From positions 62,001-126,000 of the forward strand of contig NZ_FNNC01000003.1 in the NCBI RefSeq assembly GCF_900106595.1: a stretch of DNA of 64,000 nt, in the 5' to 3' direction. Numbering within the stretch: the first letter of the stretch is position 1; every line of letters begins with the position of its first letter. A model generated the notes under the pieces. The model saw only the letters and a list, made by a program, of their open reading frames with translations, was not told the DNA's origin and searched no databases. Made by a program: the position numbers and the translations under genes. Positions 6,282 through 15,361 of the stretch are shown in pieces. The DNA is from Marinococcus luteus. GTDB lineage: Bacteria > Bacillota > Bacilli > Bacillales > Marinococcaceae.

Positions 6282-7139
6282 TTACTTAGAGAAGGTTTCG
6301 GGGCGGTACCAGGCGAGCCCGATGGCGTTTTCGCCGAGGTGGGTGCCGATCACCGGGCCGAGGTGTTCGAGAATGATCCGGGACTCCGGCGAGGCTTCCT
6401 GCAGCTGCTTGCGGAACGCTTCCCCGGTTTCTTCAGCGTTTGCGTGGAGAACACTTGCTTCGAGCGGTCCTTTGGCGGCTTCCTCCAAAAAGAGGGACTG
6501 AATGCGCGCAAGCGCTTTTTTGGATGTGCGTACTTTTTCATACGGTACAATCTTTTTGTCAGTAAATTCGAGCACCGGCTTGATACGCATCATGCTGCCA
6601 ACAAGTGCCTGTGCACCGCTCAGACGACCGCCCCGCTGCAGGTGACGCAGGTCTTCGACGATAAAGTACGCCCGCATCGTTTCTTTGATTTTATCGAGCT
6701 CGGCAAAAATAGCCGCCATATCATATCCTTCTGAGGCCATCCGGGCGGCAGTTAACACAAAATAGCCCTGGGCCCGGGCACTGATTTCCGAATCATAGCA
6801 GTGCACGCGGACCGTATCCTTAATGTCATCAGCGACGGCGACAGCTGTCTGGTGCGTACCGCTGATCCCGCTGCTTAAATGAATTGATATAATTTCATCA
6901 GCCTCCCGGGCAAGCTCCCGGTAGAGGTCCTCCATTTTTCCCGGCGACGGCTGCGACGTGGTCGGCAGTGTTTCCGAATTTCTCATCGTCTGAAAATACG
7001 TTGCGGCATCCCAGTCAGTCTCCGGCATCGCTTCTTCATTCACCACCACATTGAGCGGGATTTCATGAATGTTCCACTGCTTGAGTTCTTCAGGATTCAG
7101 GTACGAGGTGCTGTCAGTAACTACGGCGATATTTGGCAA
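6282..7139 (-). CDS. degV: DegV family fatty-acid-binding protein
   Basis: A 285-residue DegV (FakB-like) protein. It opens with IAVVTDSTSYLNPEEL, and carries the TTSQPSPGKMEDLYREL and IHLSSGISGTHQTA motifs that hold the fatty-acid carboxylate, and the HLQRGGRLSGAQALVG block. Family members present fatty acids to a FakA kinase. The start is a TTG at 7139 with AAAGGAGAGG 6 nt upstream. It sits between comFA and degU as yviA does in B. subtilis. A strong terminator separates it from degU. Confidence 0.92.
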   Translation of the reverse strand: MPNIAVVTDSTSYLNPEELKQWNIHEIPLNVVVNEEAMPETDWDAATYFQTMRNSETLPTTSQPSPGKMEDLYRELAREADEIISIHLSSGISGTHQTAVAVADDIKDTVRVHCYDSEISARAQGYFVLTAARMASEGYDMAAIFAELDKIKETMRAYFIVEDLRHLQRGGRLSGAQALVGSMMRIKPVLEFTDKKIVPYEKVRTSKKALARIQSLFLEEAAKGPLEASVLHANAEETGEAFRKQLQEASPESRIILEHLGPVIGTHLGENAIGLAWYRPETFSK

Positions 7140-7230
7140 ACAGGCCCTCTCCTTTCGTTCTGTCTATAACAGGCATGTATGAGTTCGTTTTCATTTTACG
7201 GACTTCCCGCCGGAAGTCAATGCCAAAGCG

Positions 7231-7264
7231 CAAAAAGGCTGCCGATATCACACCGGCAGCCTTT
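7231..7264 (-). terminator. Terminator after degU
   Basis: AAAGGCTGCCG and CGGCAGCCTTT form an 11-bp stem; on the minus strand it is followed by TTTTTGCG. It lies just beyond the degU stop. Confidence 0.85.
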
Positions 7265-7270
7265 GTTTAT

Positions 7271-7987
7271 TTAGCGGACTTTCACCCAGCCCTTTTTAAT
7301 CGATTCGACAACCGCCTGCGTCCGGTCGTTCACATTCATTTTCTGCAGAATGTTACTCACGTGGTTTTTCACTGTTTTTTCACTGATATAGAGCGACTCA
7401 CCGATCATCCGGTTACTGTAGCCGTCAGTCATCAGCTGCAGCACTTCGCACTCGCGGCGGGTCAGAATGTGGAGCGGCTTGCGGTATTCGACCTCTTTGT
7501 AGCCGATTTCGGTATCGTCGGCGCCGTGATCGTCGCCTTCATGAGCGAGCCGGCGGTATTCGTTAATCAGGTTCTGCGTTACCTTCGGATGGATGTAGGC
7601 GCCGCCGGAGCCGACAACCTTAACTGCTTCAATCAGGGCGTCAGCATCCATTTCCTTCAGCAGGTAGCCGGAAGCTCCTGTTTTCAGCACGTGCGTCACG
7701 TACGACTCATCGTCGTGGATGCTTAGAATAAGCACCTTCAAATCCGGGTGGCGTTCGATCAGCGTCTTGGTCGCTTCGACGCCGTTGACACCCGGCATGT
7801 TGATATCCATCAGCACAACGTCCGGATGATAATCGTCGACAAGAGTAAACGCTTCTTCTCCGTCACTGCCTTCTGCAACAATCTCAAAGTTTTCTTCCAT
7901 ATCCAGAATGCGTTTGACGCCTTCACGGAAAAGCTGATGGTCATCAATCAACAGCAATTTGATTTTTTCATCGATACGTTCTTGCAT
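7271..7987 (-). CDS. degU: Two-component response regulator DegU
   Basis: A 238-residue NarL-family regulator. The receiver domain shows [17 protein letters not shown] (acidic pocket), [15 protein letters not shown] (phospho-Asp about residue 62) and [13 protein letters not shown] (conserved Lys). The C-terminal LuxR helix-turn-helix shows [18 protein letters not shown] and [16 protein letters not shown]. DegU in Bacillus controls degradative enzymes, biofilm, motility and, in unphosphorylated form, helps ComK bind its own promoter. The kinase gene degS lies 59 bp upstream in the same direction. The ATG at 7987 has AAAGGATG upstream. Confidence 0.96.
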   Translation of the reverse strand: MQERIDEKIKLLLIDDHQLFREGVKRILDMEENFEIVAEGSDGEEAFTLVDDYHPDVVLMDINMPGVNGVEATKTLIERHPDLKVLILSIHDDESYVTHVLKTGASGYLLKEMDADALIEAVKVVGSGGAYIHPKVTQNLINEYRRLAHEGDDHGADDTEIGYKEVEYRKPLHILTRRECEVLQLMTDGYSNRMIGESLYISEKTVKNHVSNILQKMNVNDRTQAVVESIKKGWVKVR

Positions 7988-8046
7988 ACGTTCTCATCCT
8001 TTCTTCGCTTCACTTATCTTTTAATTATTTGATTCAGCCTTTTGCA

Positions 8047-9180
8047 TTAATGAACCGGCACAAACACTTTCACTCTTGTGCCCTGGCCGACAACGGAATC
8101 AATCGTCAGCTGCCCGCCCAGGGCGTTCACACGTTCTCTCATGCCGAGAAGGCCGAACGATTTGTCCCGTTCTTTATCTACGTCGAACCCTTTGCCATCA
8201 TCTTTGATTAAAATCGTAATGCTCGTCGGTCTCTGTTCGAGCTGCACCCGGAGAAGGTCCGGTTTTGCGTGCTTGTAGGCGTTCTGGGCTGCCTCCTGTA
8301 CGATGCGGAACAGCCCGATCTCAAGGTTCGGGGCGACTCTTGCTTCTTTCCCCTTCGTTGTAAACTCTGTTACCATGCCTGTGTTGTCTTCAAGGTGACG
8401 CAGGTACTTCTGAAGCGTCGGCACGAGGCCGAGATCATCAATCGCCATCGGCCGCAGGTCGTAAATAATCCTGCGTACTTCCCCAAGGCTTGAGCGTATC
8501 AGAACACGCAGCTCCCGGAATTCCTGGATGGCTTCCTCCGCGCTTTTTTCCCGGGAGATTTTCTCGACAAGCTCCGAGCGGAGCAGTACGTGCGCGAGCG
8601 TCTGTGCCGGGCCGTCGTGAATTTCACGCGCCACCCGCTTGCGCTCGTCCTCCTGCGCTTCAATGATCTGCAGGCCGAACTCATGCTTTTCCCGGGCGTT
8701 TTCGACAAACTCACCGACGTCCTGAAGATCGCCGGCAAGAAAGTTATAAACAATGCCAACCTGGGATACAAGCGTTTCAGCCCGTTCAATGGTTTCATCC
8801 AGTTGAATCAGGCGGCGTTCGATATTGTCCCTGCGGTCGCGGAGGCGTTTTTCTTCCTGCCGAACCACAGCGAGATTCACCTGTGACTCGTTGGCTTTTT
8901 CATACACCTTCTGCACTTCTTCATCGCTGAACTGCCGAAATCGTTTGCTTACCTCTGCTAACTGATTTCTTGCGACCCTGGCTTCAACCTCCAGCTGATC
9001 GGAGCGTTCAATCGTTTCCGAAATGTGTTCCTGTATTTCCTTCAACTCATCCTGGAGTGTGTGAAGTTCTTTTCTGGAGGTTTCACTGATCTCAAAAATT
9101 TCTTCCTTGCTTTTCTCTACTGTCTGAAGCATTTGCTCAATAATTTGATCTAAGTCTGCTGCGTTTCGCAAGGCCACCAT
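8047..9180 (-). CDS. degS: Sensor histidine kinase DegS
   Basis: A cytosolic sensor kinase of the HPK7 class, ~377 residues. The N-terminal half is a long coiled coil (for example ERRLIQLDETIERAETLVSQ). The phospho-acceptor motif is EDERKRVAREIHDGPAQTLA, with the His near residue 190. The ATPase domain carries IVQEAAQNAYKHAK (N box) and IKDDGKGFD with SFGLLGMRERV (G boxes). There is no membrane segment, as in DegS. GTG at 9183, ATG at 9180 and GTG at 9177 are all possible starts behind AGAGGG; I chose the ATG. It forms an operon with degU. Confidence 0.94.
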   Translation of the reverse strand: MVALRNAADLDQIIEQMLQTVEKSKEEIFEISETSRKELHTLQDELKEIQEHISETIERSDQLEVEARVARNQLAEVSKRFRQFSDEEVQKVYEKANESQVNLAVVRQEEKRLRDRRDNIERRLIQLDETIERAETLVSQVGIVYNFLAGDLQDVGEFVENAREKHEFGLQIIEAQEDERKRVAREIHDGPAQTLAHVLLRSELVEKISREKSAEEAIQEFRELRVLIRSSLGEVRRIIYDLRPMAIDDLGLVPTLQKYLRHLEDNTGMVTEFTTKGKEARVAPNLEIGLFRIVQEAAQNAYKHAKPDLLRVQLEQRPTSITILIKDDGKGFDVDKERDKSFGLLGMRERVNALGGQLTIDSVVGQGTRVKVFVPVH

Positions 9181-9410
9181 CACCCTCTATACTTGCCTGC
9201 GAATTTTCAATACCGTTTGGAACGGTTCATGAATAGTTTAGCATATTCTTTTGGACCTATTCCGCTATGTAATGAAAAATCACAAATTTACATATTTAAC
9301 TCTTATTTTGTTTCGTTTTCGCTTATTTCCTGTTATATACTGGCCAAAATGTTGCAACCATTACAATCATATTATACGGTAATGACAATACCTAGGAGGA
9401 ATGTTACCGT

Positions 9411-10049
9411 ATGCTTACTTCATATCGTACCATTAAACAAAGCGGCCATCATGAATTTACCATAAATAAATCACGCTTCATTACCCATATTACCCGCGCA
9501 GCAGACGAAGTAACCGCTCATTCGTTCATTGAGCAAATAAAAAAAGAGCACTGGAACGCCGCCCACAACTGTTCGGCGTATTTGATCGGCGAGCAGGACC
9601 ATATCCAAAAAGCCAATGATGACGGTGAGCCGAATGGCACCGCGGGCGTACCGATGCTCGAGGTGCTGAAAAAACGGGAGCTGAAAGATACTGCAGTCGT
9701 TGTCACCCGCTACTTCGGTGGAATAAAGCTCGGCGCCGGCGGCCTCATCCGGGCCTACGGCTCCTCGGTTTCCGAGGCGCTGAATCATATCGGAATCGTG
9801 CGCCGTACGCTGATGCAGGAGCTGGTGGTTTCCGCCGACTACAGTCTGCTCGGCAAACTGGAATATGAAGCCCGGAAGTCCTCTTATATTCTTGATTCGA
9901 TTGACTACGGGGAGCAGGTGCAGCTTCATCTTTATACACCGGTTGAAGAGGTGGAGGCATGCCGTGAGTGGCTTGTAAACATCAGCAGCGGCCAGGCCGG
10001 CATTGAAGAAGGGAAACAGGCCTTCGTCGAAACCGAAGAACCTTCGTAG
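9411..10049 (+). CDS. yvyE: YvyE/YigZ (IMPACT) family protein
   Basis: A 212-residue protein of the UPF0029/IMPACT family. The N-terminal domain has SRFITHITRAADEV, AHNCSAYLIG, NDDGEPNGTAGVPMLEVL and VVVTRYFGGIKLGAGGLIRA, followed by the DUF1949 ferredoxin-like domain. The molecular role in bacteria is not settled; family members are linked to translation or stress. The ATG at 9411 follows GGAGGAA. It is divergent from degS, the same neighbourhood as in B. subtilis (degS-yvyE). Confidence 0.92.
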   Translation: MLTSYRTIKQSGHHEFTINKSRFITHITRAADEVTAHSFIEQIKKEHWNAAHNCSAYLIGEQDHIQKANDDGEPNGTAGVPMLEVLKKRELKDTAVVVTRYFGGIKLGAGGLIRAYGSSVSEALNHIGIVRRTLMQELVVSADYSLLGKLEYEARKSSYILDSIDYGEQVQLHLYTPVEEVEACREWLVNISSGQAGIEEGKQAFVETEEPS

Positions 10050-10100
10050 CCCTTTTATTTATTTCCCCGGTAATATTCGGCGGCCGCTGTTAAATATGTT

Positions 10101-10140
10101 TCCGGCACAGAAATAGTTTTCGTGCCGGATGTTTATTTTG
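10101..10140 (+). terminator. Hairpin after yvyE
   Basis: TCCGGCAC and GTGCCGGA (8-bp stem, 13-nt loop) are followed by TGTTTATTTTG. It lies about 50 nt after the stop. Confidence 0.6.
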
Positions 10141-10169
10141 TTTACTATCTTTTCTGGCTCGGCTACAAT
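10141..10169 (+). promoter_or_regulatory. SigA-like promoter of the LCP gene
   Basis: TTTACT (10141-10146), a 17-nt spacer and TACAAT (10164-10169) fit a vegetative promoter. It would leave a ~120-nt leader before the ATG at 10297. Confidence 0.45.
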
Positions 10170-10296
10170 GAAAGAATACAATATTTTTTCAAAATGCTCC
10201 CATTTTAGCTGATTTTTATATAACAGCGTATCCAAAGACGCTCTTTGCCGTTTTCTATGCCACGATCATTATACAATTTAAAGGAGAAGTGCCGAC

Positions 10297-11637
10297 ATGC
10301 CAAGCTCAACGTCTCAACGGAGAAACCTTCGTAAAAGAAGAAAGAAATCCTTCATCTGGAAAACCACAGCTATCGTTGCGTTGCTTTTTCTTCTGCTTGC
10401 CGGAGGTGCTTCCGCCTACTTTCTCCAGCAGTTGAACAGTGTGTCCGCTGATACAGAAGAAGAGCTCGAACGCGGCGAAAAATCGAATCTCCGGGACCAG
10501 GCCGTTGATCCCTCGGAGGACAGCTTCTCGGTTTTATTCCTCGGAGTGGACGACCGTGAAGATGGTTCCATGGACGGGCGTTCTGACGCGATGGTCGTCG
10601 GTACATTCAACAAGGATTCCAAGAAAGTGAAGCTTGTGAGTATTCCAAGAGACTCGCTCGTAAACATTGAAGGAAACGGCGAAAATAAAATCGCGCATGC
10701 CAATGCCTACGGCGGTACCGACCTGGCAGTCCAGTCCGTTGAAAATACACTGAACATCCCAATCGACTACTACGTGAAATCAGATTTTGCGGCTTTCACC
10801 GATATTATTAACGACCTTGACGGCGTTGATGTCGACGTACCGTTTGATTTCACGGAGGAAGGAACAGAGTTTGAAGAAGGACCGGCAACGCTGAGCGGCG
10901 AAGAAGCGCTGAAATACGTGCGGATGAGAAAAGAAGACCCACGGGGCGATCTTGGACGCGGCGAACGTCAGCAGGAAGTGCTTGAGAGCCTAATCAAAAA
11001 AGCCGGCTCCATCGAATCCATCGATAACTATGATAACGTTTTTGACAGCGTCAGCGAAAATGTGAGCACCAACTTCACGTTCGGCAACATGATCGCTTTG
11101 CAGCAGTACGCCGATTCACTAAACGAAATTGATTCCAGCCAGCTGCAGGGGGCAGACACGACGATCGACGGCATTTATTACTACCAGCTTGATCCGGAGG
11201 CAACGCTCGAAACGTCCAACAACCTGCGTAAGCAGCTCGACCTCCCGGCTTCAGAAGAGCCGCTGGCCCTCCCTGGTACGCAGGCGAACAATGAAGCACC
11301 AGCCGAAGAATCCTACGAGGAACCGGCTGCCGAAGAGGAAGCGCCGGCTGAAGAATCCTACGAAGAACCGGCCACGGAAGAAGAAGCGCCAGCTGATGAA
11401 TCCTACGAGGAGCCGGCCACGGAAGAAGAAGCGCCAGCTGATGAATCCTACGAGGAGCCGGCCACGGAAGAAGACGCCACGGAAGAAGAATCCTACGAGG
11501 AGCCGGCCACGGAAGAAGACGCCCCGGCCGAAGAATCCTACGAGGAGCCGGCCACGGAAGAAGAGGCACCAGCTGAAGAGGAGTCGTACGAAGAAGCTCC
11601 AGCCGAGGAAGAAAGCTACGAGGAAACAACACCGTAA
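10297..11637 (+). CDS. LytR-CpsA-Psr (LCP) ligase with acidic repeat tail
   Basis: LCP enzymes transfer teichoic-acid or other anionic glycopolymers from lipid carrier to peptidoglycan outside the membrane. Residues 1-17 are basic, residues 19-43 form a membrane anchor, and the LCP domain (about 75-230) has FLGVDDREDGSMDGRSDAM, LVSIPRDSLV, NKIAHANAYGG, and YVRMRKEDPRGDLGRGERQQ. These contain the conserved Asp and Arg residues. From about residue 330 to the end (446) there is a low-complexity tail of ~15-residue units, consensus EEAPAEESYEEPATE, about seven copies, mostly Glu/Ala/Pro/Tyr. Ordinary LytR proteins are ~300 residues and lack it. The two central 45-bp units are identical, so copy number may vary between strains. 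Confidence 0.9.
   Translation: MPSSTSQRRNLRKRRKKSFIWKTTAIVALLFLLLAGGASAYFLQQLNSVSADTEEELERGEKSNLRDQAVDPSEDSFSVLFLGVDDREDGSMDGRSDAMVVGTFNKDSKKVKLVSIPRDSLVNIEGNGENKIAHANAYGGTDLAVQSVENTLNIPIDYYVKSDFAAFTDIINDLDGVDVDVPFDFTEEGTEFEEGPATLSGEEALKYVRMRKEDPRGDLGRGERQQEVLESLIKKAGSIESIDNYDNVFDSVSENVSTNFTFGNMIALQQYADSLNEIDSSQLQGADTTIDGIYYYQLDPEATLETSNNLRKQLDLPASEEPLALPGTQANNEAPAEESYEEPAAEEEAPAEESYEEPATEEEAPADESYEEPATEEEAPADESYEEPATEEDATEEESYEEPATEEDAPAEESYEEPATEEEAPAEEESYEEAPAEEESYEETTP
11300..11630 (+). repeat. Tandem 45-bp repeat inside the LCP gene
   Basis: About seven direct repeats of a 45-bp unit encode the EEAPAEESYEEPATE-like tail. The units at about 11386-11430 and 11431-11475 are identical at the DNA level; outer units diverge and one is altered by a short indel (EEDATEEESYEE). 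This is coding repeat, not a CRISPR array, as there are no spacers. Confidence 0.85.
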
Positions 11638-11654
11638 GCACACGCTTGTCAGCA

Positions 11655-11698
11655 TAAAAAAAGCCCGGAAGGAGTATATTCTCCTTTCGGGCTTTTCT
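11655..11698. terminator. Bidirectional terminator between LCP gene and tuaD
   Basis: AAAAGCCCGGAAGGAG and CTCCTTTCGGGCTTTT form a long near-perfect stem with A-runs and T-runs on both sides. It serves both converging genes. Confidence 0.9.
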
Positions 11699-11702
11699 AT
11701 GA

Positions 11703-13004
11703 CTATTTCCGGCCGATACCGTGATAAATAAAGCCGGCTTCTTTAAACTCTTTTGCTTCAAATGCATTTCTGCCGTCAATCATGACCGGCTTGTTCATGA
11801 TGCTTTTTAATTTCTCCGGCGTTACCTGAAGGCATTCATCCCACTCTGTCACAAGCATCGCCGCATCTGCGCCTTCGCAGGCATCCAGCGCATTTTCCGC
11901 AAAGTAGATGTCCCCCTCAAGCAGCTGTTTCGCATTGTCTTCTGCTACCGGGTCGAAGGCACGCACCTTCACGCCGTATTCCTGGAGCGAACGGATGATT
12001 TTCAGCGACGGGGCTTCCCGCATATCGTCTGTGTTCGGCTTGAACGCCAGTCCGAGAAGCGCCACCGTAATATTGCGGATGTCTTCGTTAAAAATAACAT
12101 TCAGGTGGTCCACCATGCGCAGGCTCTGCTTTTCGTTCACGTCGTTTACGGCCTGCAGCAGCTGCGGATAGTAGCCTTTCACCTCCGCCAGGTGTTTGAT
12201 TGCTTTTACGTCTTTCGGGAAGCAGGAGCCCCCGTAGCCGATCCCCGCATTCAAAAACTTCGGCCCGATCCGGTTGTCCATTCCCATCCCACGTGTAACC
12301 GCATTGATATCTGCACCGTAGTAATCGCAGATATTCGCCACTTCGTTCACAAAAGAGATCTTCGTGGCAAGAAAGGCGTTGGAGGCATATTTAATCATTT
12401 CGGAGCTGCGCGGATCTGTCACAACGATATTGTCTGTGAGCGGCTGATGCAGCTCTGTTAAAATCCCCGCTGCTTTATCGGAGTTTGTGCCAATAATGAC
12501 ACGGTCAGGATTAAATGTATCCTTAACCGCTGATCCTTCCCGGAGAAATTCCGGCACGGAGCATACTTCGACCTGGGCATCCGGGTTTTTATCCGCAATC
12601 AGCGAACGTACGCGGTCCGCAGTCCCCACCGGCACGGTCGATTTATTCACTACGACGCGGAATTTGTCATCATTCACCGCTTCCCCGATTTCGTCCGCTA
12701 CGCCGTACACATAGGACATGTTGGCTGCTCCTGTTTCCGATTCCGGTGTGCCGACAGCAATAACCACCACGTCTGAGGCCTGGACGGCAGGCTGAAGCTC
12801 TGTCGTGAACTGCAGACGTCCGGCTGCACGGTTTGAGTCTACCAACTCTTTCAGACCCGGTTCATAAATCGGGATCTCCCCATTATTCAGCCGATCCACT
12901 TTCTCCGGAATTTTATCCACACAGATCACGTCATTGCCAAGCTCTGCAAAACTTGTTCCTGATACAAGGCCGACATAGCCGGTACCTACTACTGTTAGCT
13001 TCAT
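11703..13004 (-). CDS. tuaD: UDP-glucose 6-dehydrogenase
   Basis: This enzyme oxidises UDP-glucose to UDP-glucuronate with two NAD+. The 433-residue protein shows the Rossmann start LTVVGTGYVGLVSGTSFAEL, VVIAVGTPES, VNKSTVPVGTADRV, EFLREGSAV, and the active-site region NAGIGYGGSCFPKD with the catalytic Cys. LLGLAFKPNTDDMREAPS marks the C-terminal domain. I start at the ATG at 13004, which gives the family N-terminus; another ATG lies 12 nt upstream. UDP-glucose comes from GtaB, encoded at 16.4 kb. The product could feed teichuronic acid or another uronate polymer. The name tuaD is by similarity; ugd would be the neutral name. Confidence 0.92.
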   Translation of the reverse strand: MKLTVVGTGYVGLVSGTSFAELGNDVICVDKIPEKVDRLNNGEIPIYEPGLKELVDSNRAAGRLQFTTELQPAVQASDVVVIAVGTPESETGAANMSYVYGVADEIGEAVNDDKFRVVVNKSTVPVGTADRVRSLIADKNPDAQVEVCSVPEFLREGSAVKDTFNPDRVIIGTNSDKAAGILTELHQPLTDNIVVTDPRSSEMIKYASNAFLATKISFVNEVANICDYYGADINAVTRGMGMDNRIGPKFLNAGIGYGGSCFPKDVKAIKHLAEVKGYYPQLLQAVNDVNEKQSLRMVDHLNVIFNEDIRNITVALLGLAFKPNTDDMREAPSLKIIRSLQEYGVKVRAFDPVAEDNAKQLLEGDIYFAENALDACEGADAAMLVTEWDECLQVTPEKLKSIMNKPVMIDGRNAFEAKEFKEAGFIYHGIGRK

Positions 13005-13140
13005 ACGTTTTCCCAACCTTTAATTTCTGTATTTTCGTACTTTAATATACGTGTGAATGAGCGCTTACGTTTAAGCGTGATTGTCAGATTTTATTGTATC
13101 ATATTTTACCAATTATTCTACATTCACTTCTGCATACGTG

Positions 13141-14019
13141 TTAAAGGTCCCAGCCTTCGATCTGCGCCCGTACCGGCATCCCGGTCTGGGCTCCTTCTTT
13201 TTCGACAGAAATCGCTGAAGCAGCGTTGGCAAACCAGCAGGCATCTTCGAGGGGCATCCCTTCGGCCACTGCTGTTGCAAACGCTCCGTTAAACGTATCA
13301 CCGGCCCCTGTGGTGTCACGCACGTCCGCCGTGCGCACAGGAATTACGCTCTCTCTGCCATCTGCACGCAGGATTGATACTCCCGCCGCCCCTTTCGTTA
13401 CCACCACATTTTCCCTGTGGCCGGCAATCGACGGCCACTCCTCCTGCAGCCGTTCAAACTCCTTCTCGTTCGGTGTCAGGTAGGCGGCTTTATCCCAATA
13501 AGCCGGGGATAGCGGCTGCATGGGCGCCGGGTTTAAAATAACCGGCGTCTGCTCCTCTTCAGCGGTTTGAAGCACCTTTTCCACTGCCGGTGCCGGGATT
13601 TCAAGCTGTACGAGCACCACATCTGCCTCTCTCAGGAGGGACCGGCTTTTTTCAATATCCCCGGAACTGAGAGTGGCATTCGCCCCCGGCGTCACAATAA
13701 TGCAATTGTCTCCTTCAGATACAATAATTGTAGCCACACCGCTTGCCACGCCCGAACGCGTGCGGACGTGCTCTGTATTGATGCCTTCCGTCCCCAAATG
13801 CTCCAAATATTCTGTTCCGAAAGCATCGCTTCCAACCGCTCCGACCATCGACACCCGGGCACCGAGGCGGGCTGCGGCCACTGCCTGATTGGCCCCTTTT
13901 CCGCCAAAATATGTATGAAAACCTTCCCCGAGGATCGTTTCTCCCCGGGAAGGCATTCGTTTTGCTGTTGTGACCAGATCCATGTTAATACTTCCAACAA
14001 CCACTATATTTGCCGGCAT
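13141..14019 (-). CDS. rbsK: Ribokinase
   Basis: A 292-residue PfkB-family kinase that phosphorylates ribose. It carries IVVVGSINMDLVTTA, the sugar-binding GGKGANQAVAAARLGA, the glycine-rich NPAPMQPLS, LTPNEKEFE, and the catalytic DTTGAGDTFNGAFATAV with the Asp base. The ATG at 14019 is 8 nt after the CAP-domain gene stop, with its ribosome site (AGGGAGTGA) inside that gene's end, so the two are co-transcribed. No ribose transporter or rbs operon is nearby, so the physiological substrate is not certain. Confidence 0.92.
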   Translation of the reverse strand: MPANIVVVGSINMDLVTTAKRMPSRGETILGEGFHTYFGGKGANQAVAAARLGARVSMVGAVGSDAFGTEYLEHLGTEGINTEHVRTRSGVASGVATIIVSEGDNCIIVTPGANATLSSGDIEKSRSLLREADVVLVQLEIPAPAVEKVLQTAEEEQTPVILNPAPMQPLSPAYWDKAAYLTPNEKEFERLQEEWPSIAGHRENVVVTKGAAGVSILRADGRESVIPVRTADVRDTTGAGDTFNGAFATAVAEGMPLEDACWFANAASAISVEKEGAQTGMPVRAQIEGWDL

Positions 14020-14026
14020 TCATCTA

Positions 14027-15142
14027 TCACTCCCTGCTTGGACTAACAAAATTCTGCGTATAAAACGGACGGTTTTCGTCGTCAAACGCCACTCCGACAC
14101 CGAGACCGTCGTAATTGCCGAGCATCGCTTCGCGGTGCCCTTCATACGAATTCATCCACCCGGCCGTCGCATACAGCGGAGACCGCTGGCCGGAAGCAAT
14201 ATTTTCGGCAGCCTGCACGTACCGTATGCCGTCACTTTCCAGGCGGTCAAACGGAGACTGCCCTTCCGGATTCACGTGATCGAAAAACTGGTTTTCAGCC
14301 ATGTTTTCACTGTGCGCTCTTGCGACAGCTGCCACCGGCTCATTGTAGGTGAGCGTGTCCCGGCCGAGCTGCACACGCTGGGCATTGGTTAAATGCCATA
14401 CGAGCCGTTCATACGACTCCCGCACTTCTTCGGACTCTTCGGTATAGAACGACGAGTTCCTTTCCACCTCTTTATCCACCAACAGCAGAGCATTCACCCT
14501 GTTTTCTTCATGGACGTCATAGAAAAAGGTCGCAAAGCCTTCCTCCACCTCATAGACGCCCTGCTGCTGTTCATTCGTTTCCGTGCGGATGTTCCCGCGG
14601 GTGACCGTCTCCATGGATTCTCCGTACGTATCCTGGATAACACTGCGTCCGGTGCCCCAACCGTTTCCTTCATCATCCTGCCACGTCTGCTGGTTGGAAT
14701 AAAGCGCTACTACGCGTCCGTCCTCAATCCCGTACTGGGCGTACTGCTCATAATCACCGTCGTAATAAATATGCCAATCGAACGAATAACTGCCGGCCTG
14801 CACGTCCTTCGCTTCCCCGCGCGCCGCTTCCACTTCTTCGAGACTGTCTCCAATACTTACGCCTGCAATTTCCCAGTCTCCTGTCCCTTCAGGCACTTCC
14901 GTTTCCACGGTACCTGCCTCCGGCGCGCCTCCGCTGCTTTCATCCGCCTGCAGGTTTTCACCGAGCAGATTGGATAAAAACAGCGCCATTCTTTCGCCCT
15001 GCGTTTCCGTCCCTTCGTATGTCGTGCCGCCTGCTTCTTCGATACGGTCTTTCACCCCGCCCCAGGTAGAATCCGCCGGGCTGTAAACTACAAACGCTGC
15101 CAACAGAGCCACTAACACCGCCGTGCCGACCAGACCCTTCAT
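14027..15142 (-). CDS. CAP (SCP/PR1) domain protein with CAP-associated domain, exported
   Basis: A 371-residue protein resembling B. subtilis YlbC. Residues ~3-23 form an uncleaved signal or anchor (GLVGTAVLVALLAAFVVYSP). The middle (about 90-230) fits the CAP-associated domain (IAGVSIGDSLEEVEAARGEA, QYGIEDGRVVALYSNQQT). The last ~120 residues are a CAP domain with LTNAQRVQLGRDTLTYNE, ARAHSENMAENQFFDHVNPE, AENIASG and WMNSYEGHREAMLGNYDGLG. Function of bacterial CAP proteins is not established. The start is the second ATG (15142), 8 nt after GAGGAG. The protein is acidic, as expected for an exported protein of a halophile. It is coupled to rbsK. Confidence 0.85.
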   Translation of the reverse strand: MKGLVGTAVLVALLAAFVVYSPADSTWGGVKDRIEEAGGTTYEGTETQGERMALFLSNLLGENLQADESSGGAPEAGTVETEVPEGTGDWEIAGVSIGDSLEEVEAARGEAKDVQAGSYSFDWHIYYDGDYEQYAQYGIEDGRVVALYSNQQTWQDDEGNGWGTGRSVIQDTYGESMETVTRGNIRTETNEQQQGVYEVEEGFATFFYDVHEENRVNALLLVDKEVERNSSFYTEESEEVRESYERLVWHLTNAQRVQLGRDTLTYNEPVAAVARAHSENMAENQFFDHVNPEGQSPFDRLESDGIRYVQAAENIASGQRSPLYATAGWMNSYEGHREAMLGNYDGLGVGVAFDDENRPFYTQNFVSPSRE

Positions 15143-15361
15143 GTGCATAACTCCTCTATTTGTTCATTTATTATTTGTTTTACTTGTATATAGTAATTGT
15201 ACAGGAAAAAGACCCTCGGGAATATTAACTTGCATTTGGATATCCCCCTTAAAAGTCCTTCGGCAGAATGATATACTGAAAGGACGTACAGACTATCTTT
15301 AACGCCGGTACATTTATATAACGAACTTTATAACTATGACATTTATAAAAGGGTGAAAAGT

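Noticed and set aside
11300-11637. Repeat array resembling a CRISPR
   Set aside because: Units are contiguous, in frame and coding; there are no spacers or cas genes.
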